A stretch of DNA of 8,527 nt from Microcaldota archaeon (GTDB lineage Archaea; Micrarchaeota; Micrarchaeia; Micrarchaeales; Micrarchaeaceae): contig JAJZJI010000048.1 in assembly GCA_021828345.1 (NCBI GenBank), forward strand, positions 1 to 8,527, in the 5' to 3' direction. The notes beneath the pieces were generated by a model that worked only from the letters and a program-made list of their open reading frames with translations, was not told the origin of the DNA and did no database searches. Positions 1-6,119 of the stretch are shown here, piece by piece (positions within the stretch are counted from its first letter, which is position 1; each line of letters begins with the position of its first letter). The translations under genes and the position numbers were made by a program.

Positions 1-402
1 TGGCAGATTTATATTTTTTCTTTGTTTTGTTACAAGTATATTTATTGACGGCGATGATGCAGTTGCAATGAATGCAAAGAGCACATAAGTGAGTTCAATA
101 ATTTCTATTCTATTCAGGAGCATAAATGAAGGGAATTTTGTTAGAAAATAGAGAATAATAAATAGAGGAAATGAAAATAGCAGTGATAATAATATAAATG
201 TTTTCAGCTTTTTGACTTTATTAGTCAGATATCCCCAGAAAATTGAAGAAGGGATTAGAACCAAATTAAAAAGAGTTATTGCAAGTCCTATATCGAAAAC
301 ATTTCCATTGAAATGCAAAATATATAATGGAATTAAAATGCCGAGCCCATTTGAAACTGCTGAAATAGGGATTATTGAATAAATCCAAGAAACTTTATCC
401 AC
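1..402 (-). CDS. MFS transporter, N-terminal part (runs off left edge)
   Basis: The minus strand is open without a stop from an in-frame TAA at 475-477 to the window edge. The first conventional start codon after that stop is GTG at 402-400, which gives 134 codons; no in-frame ATG lies before it. The translation has about four hydrophobic segments (near residues 5-29, 36-58, 66-88 and 104-124). The loop after the second reads WGYLTNKVKKLKTF, a form of MFS signature motif A (G-x-L-x-[DN]-x-x-x-[RK]) between TM2 and TM3. A short polar N-terminus (VDKVSW) leading straight into TM1 fits a complete amino end. MFS proteins are 12-helix secondary transporters of the cytoplasmic membrane; the substrate cannot be told from this part. 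The gene is divergent from the MFS gene at 523. The family call is fairly sure, the GTG start less so. Confidence 0.75.
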   Translation of the reverse strand, partial: MDKVSWIYSIIPISAVSNGLGILIPLYILHFNGNVFDIGLAITLFNLVLIPSSIFWGYLTNKVKKLKTFILLSLLFSFPLFIILYFLTKFPSFMLLNRIEIIELTYVLFAFIATASSPSINILVTKQRKNINLP

Positions 403-441
403 AAAACCACTAAAATAAAATTCTATTTTGTAATAACAATC

Positions 442-456
442 CCTATATTTATTAGA
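442..456 (-). promoter_or_regulatory. Possible TATA box for the leftward MFS gene
   Basis: The minus strand reads CTAATAAATATAGGG, containing the TATA-like AATAAATATA at 454-445. Its centre is about 47 bases before the GTG at 402, which would leave a leader of about 20 bases. The region is AT-rich, so such matches arise easily by chance. Confidence 0.3.
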
Positions 457-489
457 CTTATTATAATATGTTATTTATTGCAATAAAGA

Positions 490-497
490 TAAATATA
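490..497 (+). promoter_or_regulatory. TATA box of the rightward MFS gene, near-leaderless
   Basis: TAAATATA is centred about 29 bases before the ATG at 523. Archaeal transcription starts about 25 bases after the box centre, so the mRNA would begin only a few bases before the ATG. No Shine-Dalgarno sequence is visible, consistent with a near-leaderless transcript. Inference from spacing only. Confidence 0.5.
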
Positions 498-522
498 TTG
501 TAAATAATACTTTTATGGTTTT

Positions 523-1719
523 ATGCAATCAGTACAAAATATAGATAGCTCATTTAAATATCTGCTAATTTCACGTGCAATGAGAAGCCTCGCCTTAATT
601 TTTGTTACTCTATCTTTGCCTTTATATCTTAAATCACTTGGTTATAAGATAGAGATAATAGGCATTTTTTATTTTGCAATTATTTTAATAAATGCATTTG
701 TAGTACTTGGGCTTGGTAATTTAGGTGACAGGATAGGCTATAAAAAAATACTTATTATTGCAGAGTTATTACCATTAGTCGGGCTATTACTGCTTTCGTT
801 ATCTACTACCTTATCAGTTATTTTAGCTGCAGCAGTTTTATGTGGTGTAAGTGGTACTGCAGGTGGCGCACGAGGCGCAATGTCCCCAGGATCAACAGCA
901 TTAATAGCGAGTAATTGGAGAAGTCAAAGGGCAAGAATAAATAAAATTTCAAAGATAAATTTAGTTGCTTCTTTCTTCGCAATTTTCGGTGGATTACTTC
1001 TTTCACTTCAAAATATAATTTCATTAACTATAGGCGATGTAAATGCATTTAAAATTCTCTACTTCCTTTCCTTTATTTTTATCTTGATCTCATTAATCTC
1101 TTTGTTTTTCGTTCAGGAAGTAGATAGACCGAAAAAACATACGAAATTTATGAAAAGAGGGAGTACTACATATTCATTGCGTATTTTATTACCCAATATC
1201 ATCAATGGCGCAGGCATGGGAATAGTGATACCTTTATTGCCATTATGGCTTGCGCTGAAATATGATGCATCATCATTTACTATTGGACTAATATTTTCTA
1301 TATCTTATCTTGCTACATCAATTGCGTCATATTCTGCTTCAAAAATAAAATACAAAAGTAATAGGTATATTTTAAAGCTTGCAACATATACAAGAATATT
1401 CCAGGGCGCATCTATCGTATTAATTGCATTTATACCTGAACTTGGGATTGCAGCTGCATTATTAATTATAAGAACATTTGTTGCTGGCATTGGGATGCCG
1501 TCTAGAGCAGTAACAAATATAAAAAATGTAAATAATGAAGATTATGGCACTGCAACTACGATGCAAGGAATGGGATCAAGGTTTTCACAGACAACGTCAG
1601 GGCTGTCAGGTTACTTAATGGAACTTAGTCTTTCTTCACCATTAATTATTGGTGGTATTCTACAAACAGTAAGCGCATTCGTGTATTTTAAATTAGTTGC
1701 TTCTGCAAGACATAAGTGA
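523..1719 (+). CDS. MFS transporter, probable efflux type
   Basis: A 398-residue, strongly hydrophobic protein of the usual MFS length with about 12 predicted membrane helices. TM1 is near 13-35 and TM2 near 44-64. Motif A follows at 65-75, GNLGDRIGYKK, with the conserved Gly65, Asp69, Arg70 and Gly72. A small-residue segment (GVSGTAGGARGAMSPG, 108-123) lies at about TM4. A basic cytoplasmic loop (PKKHTKFMKR, about 203-212) separates the two six-helix halves, and TM7 (about 221-245) starts the second. Such proteins move small solutes or drugs across the cytoplasmic membrane using an ion gradient; the exact substrate is unknown. ATG 523 is chosen because the protein starts just before TM1 and a TATA-like box sits at the right distance; another ATG at 515 is out of frame. 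The divergent neighbour at 1-402 is also MFS, so the two may share a regulatory region of about 120 bases. Confidence 0.9.
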   Translation: MQSVQNIDSSFKYLLISRAMRSLALIFVTLSLPLYLKSLGYKIEIIGIFYFAIILINAFVVLGLGNLGDRIGYKKILIIAELLPLVGLLLLSLSTTLSVILAAAVLCGVSGTAGGARGAMSPGSTALIASNWRSQRARINKISKINLVASFFAIFGGLLLSLQNIISLTIGDVNAFKILYFLSFIFILISLISLFFVQEVDRPKKHTKFMKRGSTTYSLRILLPNIINGAGMGIVIPLLPLWLALKYDASSFTIGLIFSISYLATSIASYSASKIKYKSNRYILKLATYTRIFQGASIVLIAFIPELGIAAALLIIRTFVAGIGMPSRAVTNIKNVNNEDYGTATTMQGMGSRFSQTTSGLSGYLMELSLSSPLIIGGILQTVSAFVYFKLVASARHK

Positions 1720-1830
1720 TATTGAATAATTATTTAATATATATATTTTAGGAAACAATAAGTTAATTTGTATAATAAACTAGGCTTGTAAAGTGTTGCA
1801 TGGTTTAAAGCATAAAATATATAATTTACT

Positions 1831-1852
1831 AAACTTATTATAATATAAGTTT
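1831..1852. repeat. Perfect inverted repeat, AAACTTAT-N6-ATAAGTTT
   Basis: Left arm AAACTTAT (1831-1838), spacer TATAAT, right arm ATAAGTTT (1845-1852). It lies about 100 bases before the adhesin start and could be a regulator site or a hairpin. The 14-mer ACTTATTATAATAT in it also occurs at 456-469, in the intergenic region between the two MFS genes. Chance matches are possible in such AT-rich DNA. Confidence 0.5.
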
Positions 1853-1920
1853 GATAATTTAATATCTTAAACCGATTGAAAAAATCTTAAATAAAAATGT
1901 AGGATATGATTATTAAAATT

Positions 1921-1930
1921 CTATATTCTA
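1921..1930 (+). promoter_or_regulatory. Weak TATA-like box before the adhesin gene
   Basis: CTATATTCTA is centred about 28 bases before ATG 1954, the spacing seen for leaderless archaeal transcripts. The sequence match is weak. The better-looking TTTAAATA at 1940-1947 is too close to the ATG to serve it. Confidence 0.3.
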
Positions 1931-1953
1931 TTGTAAATATTTAAATAGATTCT

Positions 1954-4803
1954 ATGAAACAGCTAATAGAAAAACAAAAAAAAGTAAAGTCAAAAGCGCA
2001 GAGCGCAATGGAATACCTGATGACATATGGCTGGGCAATACTTATCATCGCAGTCATCCTCGCAGCACTCGACTTCCTCGGAGTCTTCAACACTGGCACA
2101 TTCATAGGCTCGTCATGCCTTGCAACTCCTGGCTACTTATGCAGCAATCCTGTCATGACTGCAAATGCAAACGGTCCTAATCTCTTACTTTTCAACTTCA
2201 AGCAGGACAGCGGCGAGACATTATACAATGTCTCATTTGCATGTGCAGCATCATCAACATCTCAGGGATACCCCAATGTTAATGTAAATTCAGGATTCAA
2301 TACATCGAGCAACTTAACAGTGCTTACATCAGGCAGCAGCGTAACTGTCTCAGGCCTTGAATGTTATACCAGCAACGGAAACCTTTTCAAAGACAATCCA
2401 ATAGGCGCTGTTTTCTCAGGAACATTGTGGATAAGGTACAATCTTCAGGGATATCCATCATCTGAGTATCAGTATGCAAAGATTGCAAAAATAACAGCAA
2501 AAGTAGAATCAGAGGCAGCAATATCTGCGATGCAATCATCTCCAACACAGCTTACATTTTCAAGTTTAAATCCTTCATCTCCTTCAATAGATACAGGCAA
2601 ATCAATAACATTGACAGTCTCATGGCTTGGCGGTGTTTCTCCGTTTACTGCAAACTGGCTTTCAGGCGCATCAGCAGGATCAATGTCTCTTCTTTCAAGC
2701 CATACTGGAATAGTATCATCATCACTTTCAGATTCATTATCAGTTGCACCGACATCAAATACATATTACTCTGCAAATGTAATAGATTCATCAACACCTC
2801 CGAATGTTGTTTCATCACCACTTGATCTTGTTACAGTCAATCCTGCACTCTCTGCGCCATCAATCTCAGCATCTTCAACAGCACTTGTAACAGGCCAGTC
2901 TGTAACATTTTCATCGTCATGGACAGGCGGCACTGCACCGTACATTGCAAAGCTTTATTCTTCTACAACATTGCCTTGCACGTCTTTGTCATCTCTTGTG
3001 CAAACAGAAACAACATCATCAAATTCAATTTCATTTCCAGCAATCACGCCAGCATCAACAGCATATTACTGCATATATGTAAATGATTCATCATACTATT
3101 CATCAGAGACAGAAAACAGTATTACGCAGGAAGTTACTGATACAACTCCTTCAAATATTCTCTATTATGTTCCTATAACTATAACTAATTCCCAAAGTGT
3201 GGCTACATCTGCACCTTTCCAGCAAATGATTAATATTACAGAAAGCAGTTTCTCATCATATCTTACTTATAATAGCAATTTTGCAAATTTTGAGTTCTTT
3301 ACGCAATCTGGAGCAATAATCCCTGCATGGATTGAGAATAATGACTCAGGAAAACTTATCACATGGGTGAATCTTCCAAATTCAATTCAAGCATCAAATT
3401 CTATGATGATTTATCTTGGGTTTGCAGGTTCAAACAACTTGCTTTCAAGCAGTGGCACAACAGGCATTGGCGAAGCACCACAACTGTCGCAGGGAAAACA
3501 AGTTGCTAATTTAGCAGGAATTTCTGCAATTAATACTAACACAATTCTGATACCTACTTCTACAAAAACATTTACTGAATCTGCATGGATTAATTTTGCC
3601 GGGTTTCATAACTCTTTTACTGGAAATCAAATGGAAATAGCTGGAGAAGGGATTGAGGCTAATCCAAGCCCTTATAATGGAATTTATGGATTGGCTTATA
3701 GTGATTGGTACTCTTCTACACAACCTAGTATTTTATTTGGATTTGCAGGATGTGGTAATATAAACACTGGTTCATCTTTTAATCCAACAACAAATACGTG
3801 GTACAATGTAGTTGCAATTTATAATAATTCAACTTCGACAAGCAACAGTTTCATTTATATAAATGGTGTTAAATATGCATCAGGTCATTTTCCATTATGT
3901 AATGGATATAATCCACCTAAGTCTATAAAATTTAATTTTGTAATTGGTGCAGACAATAATAGCACAACAGATTTCTTTAATGGTTCTATAGCAGATGTAC
4001 AGTTATATAGTTCAGATCTTTCATCAAATCAGGTTAATCAAATATATTCACAAGGAGTTGGAGGAAGTCCTATTGCAGGTCAATCTCTTATAGGTTATTG
4101 GCCTCTTAATGATACTTTTCAGGATTTATCAGGTAATGGTCATAAAGGCACTGCTACAGGGTTTTTAACATTTTATGGACTTGGTAATTATGCAGAATAT
4201 GATGATGGTGCAAAAGTATTTACAAACTATTGGAATTTTGCAGGCATTACTAGTCCATCAGGATGGAGTGGAACGAATATCTGTGGAAGTACTTATACTG
4301 GTGAAGTTAAAGTTAACAATAGACTTTCATTTACAGGTGGTTCGGATTCCTGTGAAGCATACAAATACACTTCATTAGCTTATTCGCAGCCATTAGTTTT
4401 TGAATCTATACAACATTTAATTAGAAATGTAAGTAATGTTGGTGGTTCTGATGTCGGTGCAATGATTCTTACAGGTTCTCCTGGAACTTTTTGGGAATCA
4501 GGATTACTTGGCGCCAATACTACTCCTGTATGGTATTATCAAGTAAATGCAGGTTCGCCACAACCAGTAAATGCTATACATCCAACTGGATGGAATATAT
4601 ACGGGGTAGGGGATGCTGCAACTAAATCTTTCGATTCTTTTAATTACATACAAGAGAATAGTACAAATGAGTTGCTTAGTTCTTTTAATATAGCTACTTT
4701 GCAGATGGGCGCAAATGCAGTTGCTGAATCTTATTGGGCTAGGCTTAGAACATATCCTCCAAATAGTATAATGCCAAGTGTTACATTTGGATCTGTAAAT
4801 TAA
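1954..4803 (+). CDS. Large modular surface adhesin with class III (pilin-type) signal, Ig-like, DUF2341-like and LamG-like domains
   Basis: This 949-residue protein starts with a basic leader (residues 1-15), then QSAMEYLMTYG at 16-26 and a hydrophobic segment to about 45. This is an archaeal class III signal, expected to be cut before Gln16 by a pilin/preflagellin-type peptidase, with Glu20 at the conserved +5 position. Residues 50-190 form a small pilin-like region. Two related Ig-like repeats follow, about 196-300 and 301-397, sharing TG[KQ]S[IV]T, SW-x-GG-x-[SA]P[FY] and [ST]-x-YY...DSS. Residues 402-500 resemble DUF2341, about 531-700 a LamG/concanavalin-type sandwich, then a second LamG-like signature GYWPLNDTFQDLSGNGHKG (714-732). 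The C-terminal module (about 745-949) opens with YDDGAKVFTNYWNF and ends with YPPNSIMPSVTFGS. About a dozen N-x-[ST] sequons suggest N-glycosylation. Likely role: glycan or surface binding on the cell exterior, anchored or assembled through the pilin-like end. In-frame TAA at 1942 fixes ATG 1954 as the first start. Domain limits are approximate and the ligand is unknown. Confidence 0.88.
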   Translation: MKQLIEKQKKVKSKAQSAMEYLMTYGWAILIIAVILAALDFLGVFNTGTFIGSSCLATPGYLCSNPVMTANANGPNLLLFNFKQDSGETLYNVSFACAASSTSQGYPNVNVNSGFNTSSNLTVLTSGSSVTVSGLECYTSNGNLFKDNPIGAVFSGTLWIRYNLQGYPSSEYQYAKIAKITAKVESEAAISAMQSSPTQLTFSSLNPSSPSIDTGKSITLTVSWLGGVSPFTANWLSGASAGSMSLLSSHTGIVSSSLSDSLSVAPTSNTYYSANVIDSSTPPNVVSSPLDLVTVNPALSAPSISASSTALVTGQSVTFSSSWTGGTAPYIAKLYSSTTLPCTSLSSLVQTETTSSNSISFPAITPASTAYYCIYVNDSSYYSSETENSITQEVTDTTPSNILYYVPITITNSQSVATSAPFQQMINITESSFSSYLTYNSNFANFEFFTQSGAIIPAWIENNDSGKLITWVNLPNSIQASNSMMIYLGFAGSNNLLSSSGTTGIGEAPQLSQGKQVANLAGISAINTNTILIPTSTKTFTESAWINFAGFHNSFTGNQMEIAGEGIEANPSPYNGIYGLAYSDWYSSTQPSILFGFAGCGNINTGSSFNPTTNTWYNVVAIYNNSTSTSNSFIYINGVKYASGHFPLCNGYNPPKSIKFNFVIGADNNSTTDFFNGSIADVQLYSSDLSSNQVNQIYSQGVGGSPIAGQSLIGYWPLNDTFQDLSGNGHKGTATGFLTFYGLGNYAEYDDGAKVFTNYWNFAGITSPSGWSGTNICGSTYTGEVKVNNRLSFTGGSDSCEAYKYTSLAYSQPLVFESIQHLIRNVSNVGGSDVGAMILTGSPGTFWESGLLGANTTPVWYYQVNAGSPQPVNAIHPTGWNIYGVGDAATKSFDSFNYIQENSTNELLSSFNIATLQMGANAVAESYWARLRTYPPNSIMPSVTFGSVN

Positions 4804-5000
4804 ATATAAATAAAAAGTACGATATGTAAATCGGATGTATTTTATTCGAAGCAAAGTCATATATTGTGCATTATATTAAGCACTTTACATATCTTTTATA
4901 CAATATATTACTATAATCTCAAAATCAATTCTGTAGACACTTGCATTTGATCAGTTTAAAGAATTGGAAATATATATTGAATATTGTACCTATAAACATA

Positions 5001-5008
5001 TTTATATG
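5001..5008 (+). promoter_or_regulatory. Orphan TATA-like box
   Basis: TTTATATG is one base from the archaeal box A consensus TTTATATA. A start about 25 bases downstream (near 5030) would read into a region without a convincing ORF, so it would make a non-coding transcript if active. Matches of this quality are expected by chance in such AT-rich DNA. Confidence 0.25.
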
Positions 5009-5059
5009 GGAACTTAGAACCATCTTTTATTAATTTGTCAAGCAAATAAATTTATTTAT

Positions 5060-5096
5060 TCTAAATAATTATTAGTATTTCTAAAATAATATTGGA
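5060..5096. repeat. Dispersed stem-loop repeat, diverged copy
   Basis: This copy shares the loop region TTAGTATTTCTAAAAT with the copies at 5559 and 6067, and has the same overall length of 37 bases. Its arms differ more (TCTAAATAATTATTAG and CTAAAATAATATTGGA), so the stem is imperfect and needs bulges. It is probably an older or degenerate member of the same family. Confidence 0.5.
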
Positions 5097-5168
5097 TAAA
5101 CTCAAATTTTGCTTTATTTTGAATTATTTTTATTCAATAGATATAAAATATCCTATTGATATAGTTAA

Positions 5169-5189
5169 TTTTAAGATCTAATCTTAAAA
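5169..5189. repeat. Perfect 9-bp hairpin
   Basis: TTTTAAGAT (5169-5177), loop CTA, ATCTTAAAA (5181-5189). It may be a hairpin in RNA or a symmetric protein site. No gene starts nearby. Confidence 0.5.
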
Positions 5190-5209
5190 CTCTGAATATT
5201 TTCAGGCTG

Positions 5210-5230
5210 TTCCATAAATATGGTTTTTTT
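5210..5230 (+). terminator. Palindrome 1 of the cluster, followed by seven T
   Basis: CCATAAATATGG (5212-5223) forms a 5-bp stem with an AA loop and is followed by seven T (5224-5230), the form of a hairpin plus T-run terminator on the plus strand. The flanking TT at 5210-5211 gives TTCCATAAATATGG, which relates it to the palindromes at 5278, 5377, 5421 and 5490. The nearest plus-strand stop is 400 bases away, so what it would terminate is unclear. Confidence 0.35.
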
Positions 5231-5277
5231 ATTTTTAATTAAAATTCAGCATTGTATATGTGTTTTTCAAGGTCTTA

Positions 5278-5293
5278 TGCCATGTCAATGGAA
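5278..5293. repeat. Palindrome 2 of the cluster, CCAT-GTCA-ATGG
   Basis: TGCCATGTCAATGGAA has a perfect CCAT/ATGG core around a 4-base spacer and the same GGAA right end as the palindrome at 5377. It is read as a member of the TTYCAT-N4-ATGRAA family in this intergenic region. Confidence 0.45.
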
Positions 5294-5312
5294 CAAAAAT
5301 GTGCTCTCGAGG

Positions 5313-5341
5313 AAAAGTATTAAAAAATATACTCTTTTTTT
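5313..5341 (+). terminator. Hairpin followed by seven T
   Basis: AGTAT (5316-5320) pairs with ATACT (5329-5333) around an 8-base A-rich loop, and seven T follow at 5335-5341. Flanking AAA can pair with the first T residues across a bulged C. It resembles a termination site for a plus-strand transcript, perhaps one starting near 5030. The stem is weak and the reading is tentative. Confidence 0.3.
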
Positions 5342-5375
5342 AAATAATAAAGATTAATTAACCAGAAGCTGCGTA

Positions 5376-5393
5376 ATTCCATAAAAATGGAAT
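5376..5393. repeat. Palindrome 3 of the cluster, ATTCCAT-AAAA-ATGGAAT
   Basis: A perfect 7-bp inverted repeat with an AAAA spacer. It is the best-formed member of the family with core TTYCAT-N4-ATGRAA. Confidence 0.6.
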
Positions 5394-5420
5394 AAGTCTA
5401 TTTGTAAGATCTATTTTTCG

Positions 5421-5436
5421 TTTCATATCTATGAAA
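5421..5436. repeat. Palindrome 4 of the cluster, TTTCATA-TC-TATGAAA
   Basis: A perfect 7-bp inverted repeat with a 2-base centre. It is preceded by CG, as is the palindrome at 5490: the ten bases CGTTTCATAT are shared (5419-5428 and 5488-5497). Confidence 0.6.
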
Positions 5437-5489
5437 TTTGTAAATCAAAGCAGTATATTTACTAAATACAAAAAGTATTACAATACCCG

Positions 5490-5505
5490 TTTCATATATA
5501 CGGAA
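5490..5505. repeat. Palindrome 5 of the cluster, TTTCATATATACGGAA
   Basis: An imperfect palindrome: one A/C mismatch and one T/G pair that would still pair as G-U in RNA. It shares CGTTTCATAT with the preceding member and the GGAA right end with those at 5278 and 5377. Confidence 0.45.
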
Positions 5506-5558
5506 TCAATAAACAGGCAAAAACAAATAAATACTAATGCCTTCTATAAATTATATAT

Positions 5559-5595
5559 TCTAATAATAATTTAGTATTTCTAAAATATTATTAGA
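5559..5595. repeat. Dispersed 37-base stem-loop repeat, copy A
   Basis: Left arm TCTAATAATAATTTAG (5559-5574), loop TATTT, right arm CTAAAATATTATTAGA (5580-5595). The arms pair at 15 of 16 positions. The copy at 6067-6103 differs from it at a single base, in the left arm. The two copies are in direct orientation and enclose the short open frame at 5722-5991. Possible readings are the ends of a small mobile element, a MITE-like or REP-like repeat, or a transcription-end hairpin for minus-strand genes. Confidence 0.75.
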
Positions 5596-5721
5596 TTTTT
5601 ATATATGCACATTATTTACTGTAAAAACACGGTAAAATAAGATCTAGTATTAATTTTAACATATAATTTTTTATAAGTAACCTTCAAGCTATATGCGTAA
5701 AAATAATGATAAAGGCAACTG

Positions 5722-5991
5722 TCAATCTGCACCGAAAGCATACCACTCGCCTGCTGTCTCAGTCCCGAGCGTTAAGCCATGGCTGCCAGATGTAACCGCA
5801 AGGTTTAAATAGGTTGAAAGAGTAGATTTATTAGGTAATGTAAATGATAGTGAATTTTTGGATACTCCTGATGGATATATTAGGGTTTGGGATTGGTTTT
5901 TATTTGCTGTATTTAGCCCTTGTGAAGCCTTTCCTCCACCCAAAAAAGCCTCAGTAATTGAAATCATAGAATTAAGAACACGCCCTGGCAA
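5722..5991 (-). pseudogene. Short open frame, probably a fragment of a larger protein
   Basis: The frame is open for up to 91 codons, directly after a TAG at 6000-5998. The first possible start is TTG (5991, 89 residues) and the first ATG is at 5967 (81 residues). Neither has a convincing ribosome binding site. The product is rich in Ser, Thr and Gly (SKNSLSFTLPNKSTLSTYL, then TLGTETAGEWYAFGAD at the end), with no signal peptide or membrane helix. It reads like the C-terminal beta-rich piece of a surface protein. Bases 5727-5800 (the 3' end) are much richer in G+C than the surroundings, recalling the 5' part of the adhesin gene. It lies between two nearly identical stem-loop repeats. I do not recognise the family; it could be a real small gene, but a truncated remnant is more likely. 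Confidence 0.4.
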
Positions 5992-6066
5992 AATATGCTA
6001 ATAAAAGTTTCATCAAAGAATAAAATATTGTTTCTTTTTTAGTAGATTTTATTAAAAATAAAATAT

Positions 6067-6103
6067 TCTAATAACAATTTAGTATTTCTAAAATATTATT
6101 AGA
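6067..6103. repeat. Dispersed 37-base stem-loop repeat, copy B
   Basis: Left arm TCTAATAACAATTTAG (6067-6082), loop TATTT, right arm CTAAAATATTATTAGA (6088-6103). It differs from the copy at 5559 by one base (C for T at 6075). It begins 16 bases after the stop of the small minus-strand gene ending at 6120, and on that strand is followed by a T-rich run (ATATTTTATTTTTAAT), so it could also serve as that transcript's end. Confidence 0.75.
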
Positions 6104-6119
6104 ACTTGCTTATTTAATC

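Larger units (their letters stand above)
1720..1953. other. Intergenic spacer upstream of the adhesin gene
   Basis: No gene is seen here. The stretch is AT-rich and contains a perfect 8-bp inverted repeat at 1831-1852 (listed separately). No strong hairpin plus T-run follows the MFS stop at 1719. The best-spaced TATA-like run for the adhesin is the weak CTATATTCTA at 1921-1930, about 28 bases before ATG 1954. Confidence 0.6.
4804..5721. other. Gene-poor, structure-rich intergenic region
   Basis: This stretch of about 900 very AT-rich bases lies between convergent genes. No open frame here looks like a protein; the longest I traced (45 codons, 5220-5357) is low-complexity. It contains an isolated TATA-like box (5001-5008), two copies of a dispersed stem-loop (5060-5096, 5559-5595), five related palindromes between 5210 and 5505, a perfect 9-bp hairpin (5169-5189), two hairpin-plus-T-run sites (5212-5230, 5313-5341), and three copies of AAGATCTA (5173, 5406, 5639). 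It could be a regulatory or non-coding RNA region, or the decayed remains of a mobile element. No tRNA, rRNA or CRISPR array is seen. Confidence 0.6.

Noticed and set aside
818..1490. Minus-strand frames of 68 and 61 codons
   Set aside because: Both are antisense to the MFS gene and show no start signals or recognisable sequence.
1940..1947. TTTAAATA as the TATA box of the adhesin gene
   Set aside because: Only about 10 bases before ATG 1954. Transcription would start inside the leader peptide, which is required for the class III signal.
4504..4860. 118-codon open frame on the minus strand
   Set aside because: It is almost wholly inside the adhesin gene, antisense to it, with Ile/Tyr/Arg/Ser-rich low-quality composition and no domain. 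It is a shadow of the real frame.
5220..5357. 45-codon plus-strand frame beginning with ATG inside the first palindrome
   Set aside because: Low-complexity Phe/Lys/Asn-rich product with no ribosome binding site or well-placed TATA box. It is expected by chance in this region.
5210..5505. CRISPR array or tRNA
   Set aside because: The repeats are short, palindromic and unevenly spaced without uniform spacers. No cloverleaf or TTC-loop pattern is present.
5173..5646. Three copies of AAGATCTA
   Set aside because: Eight-base matches are too short to stand out in such AT-rich sequence. Mentioned only within the intergenic entry.
5967..5997. HILPGRVL in the fragment ORF, resembling the H-box of fasciclin (FAS1) domains
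   Set aside because: The residues before it are cut off by a stop and the sequence after it does not follow the FAS1 pattern. A short match only.
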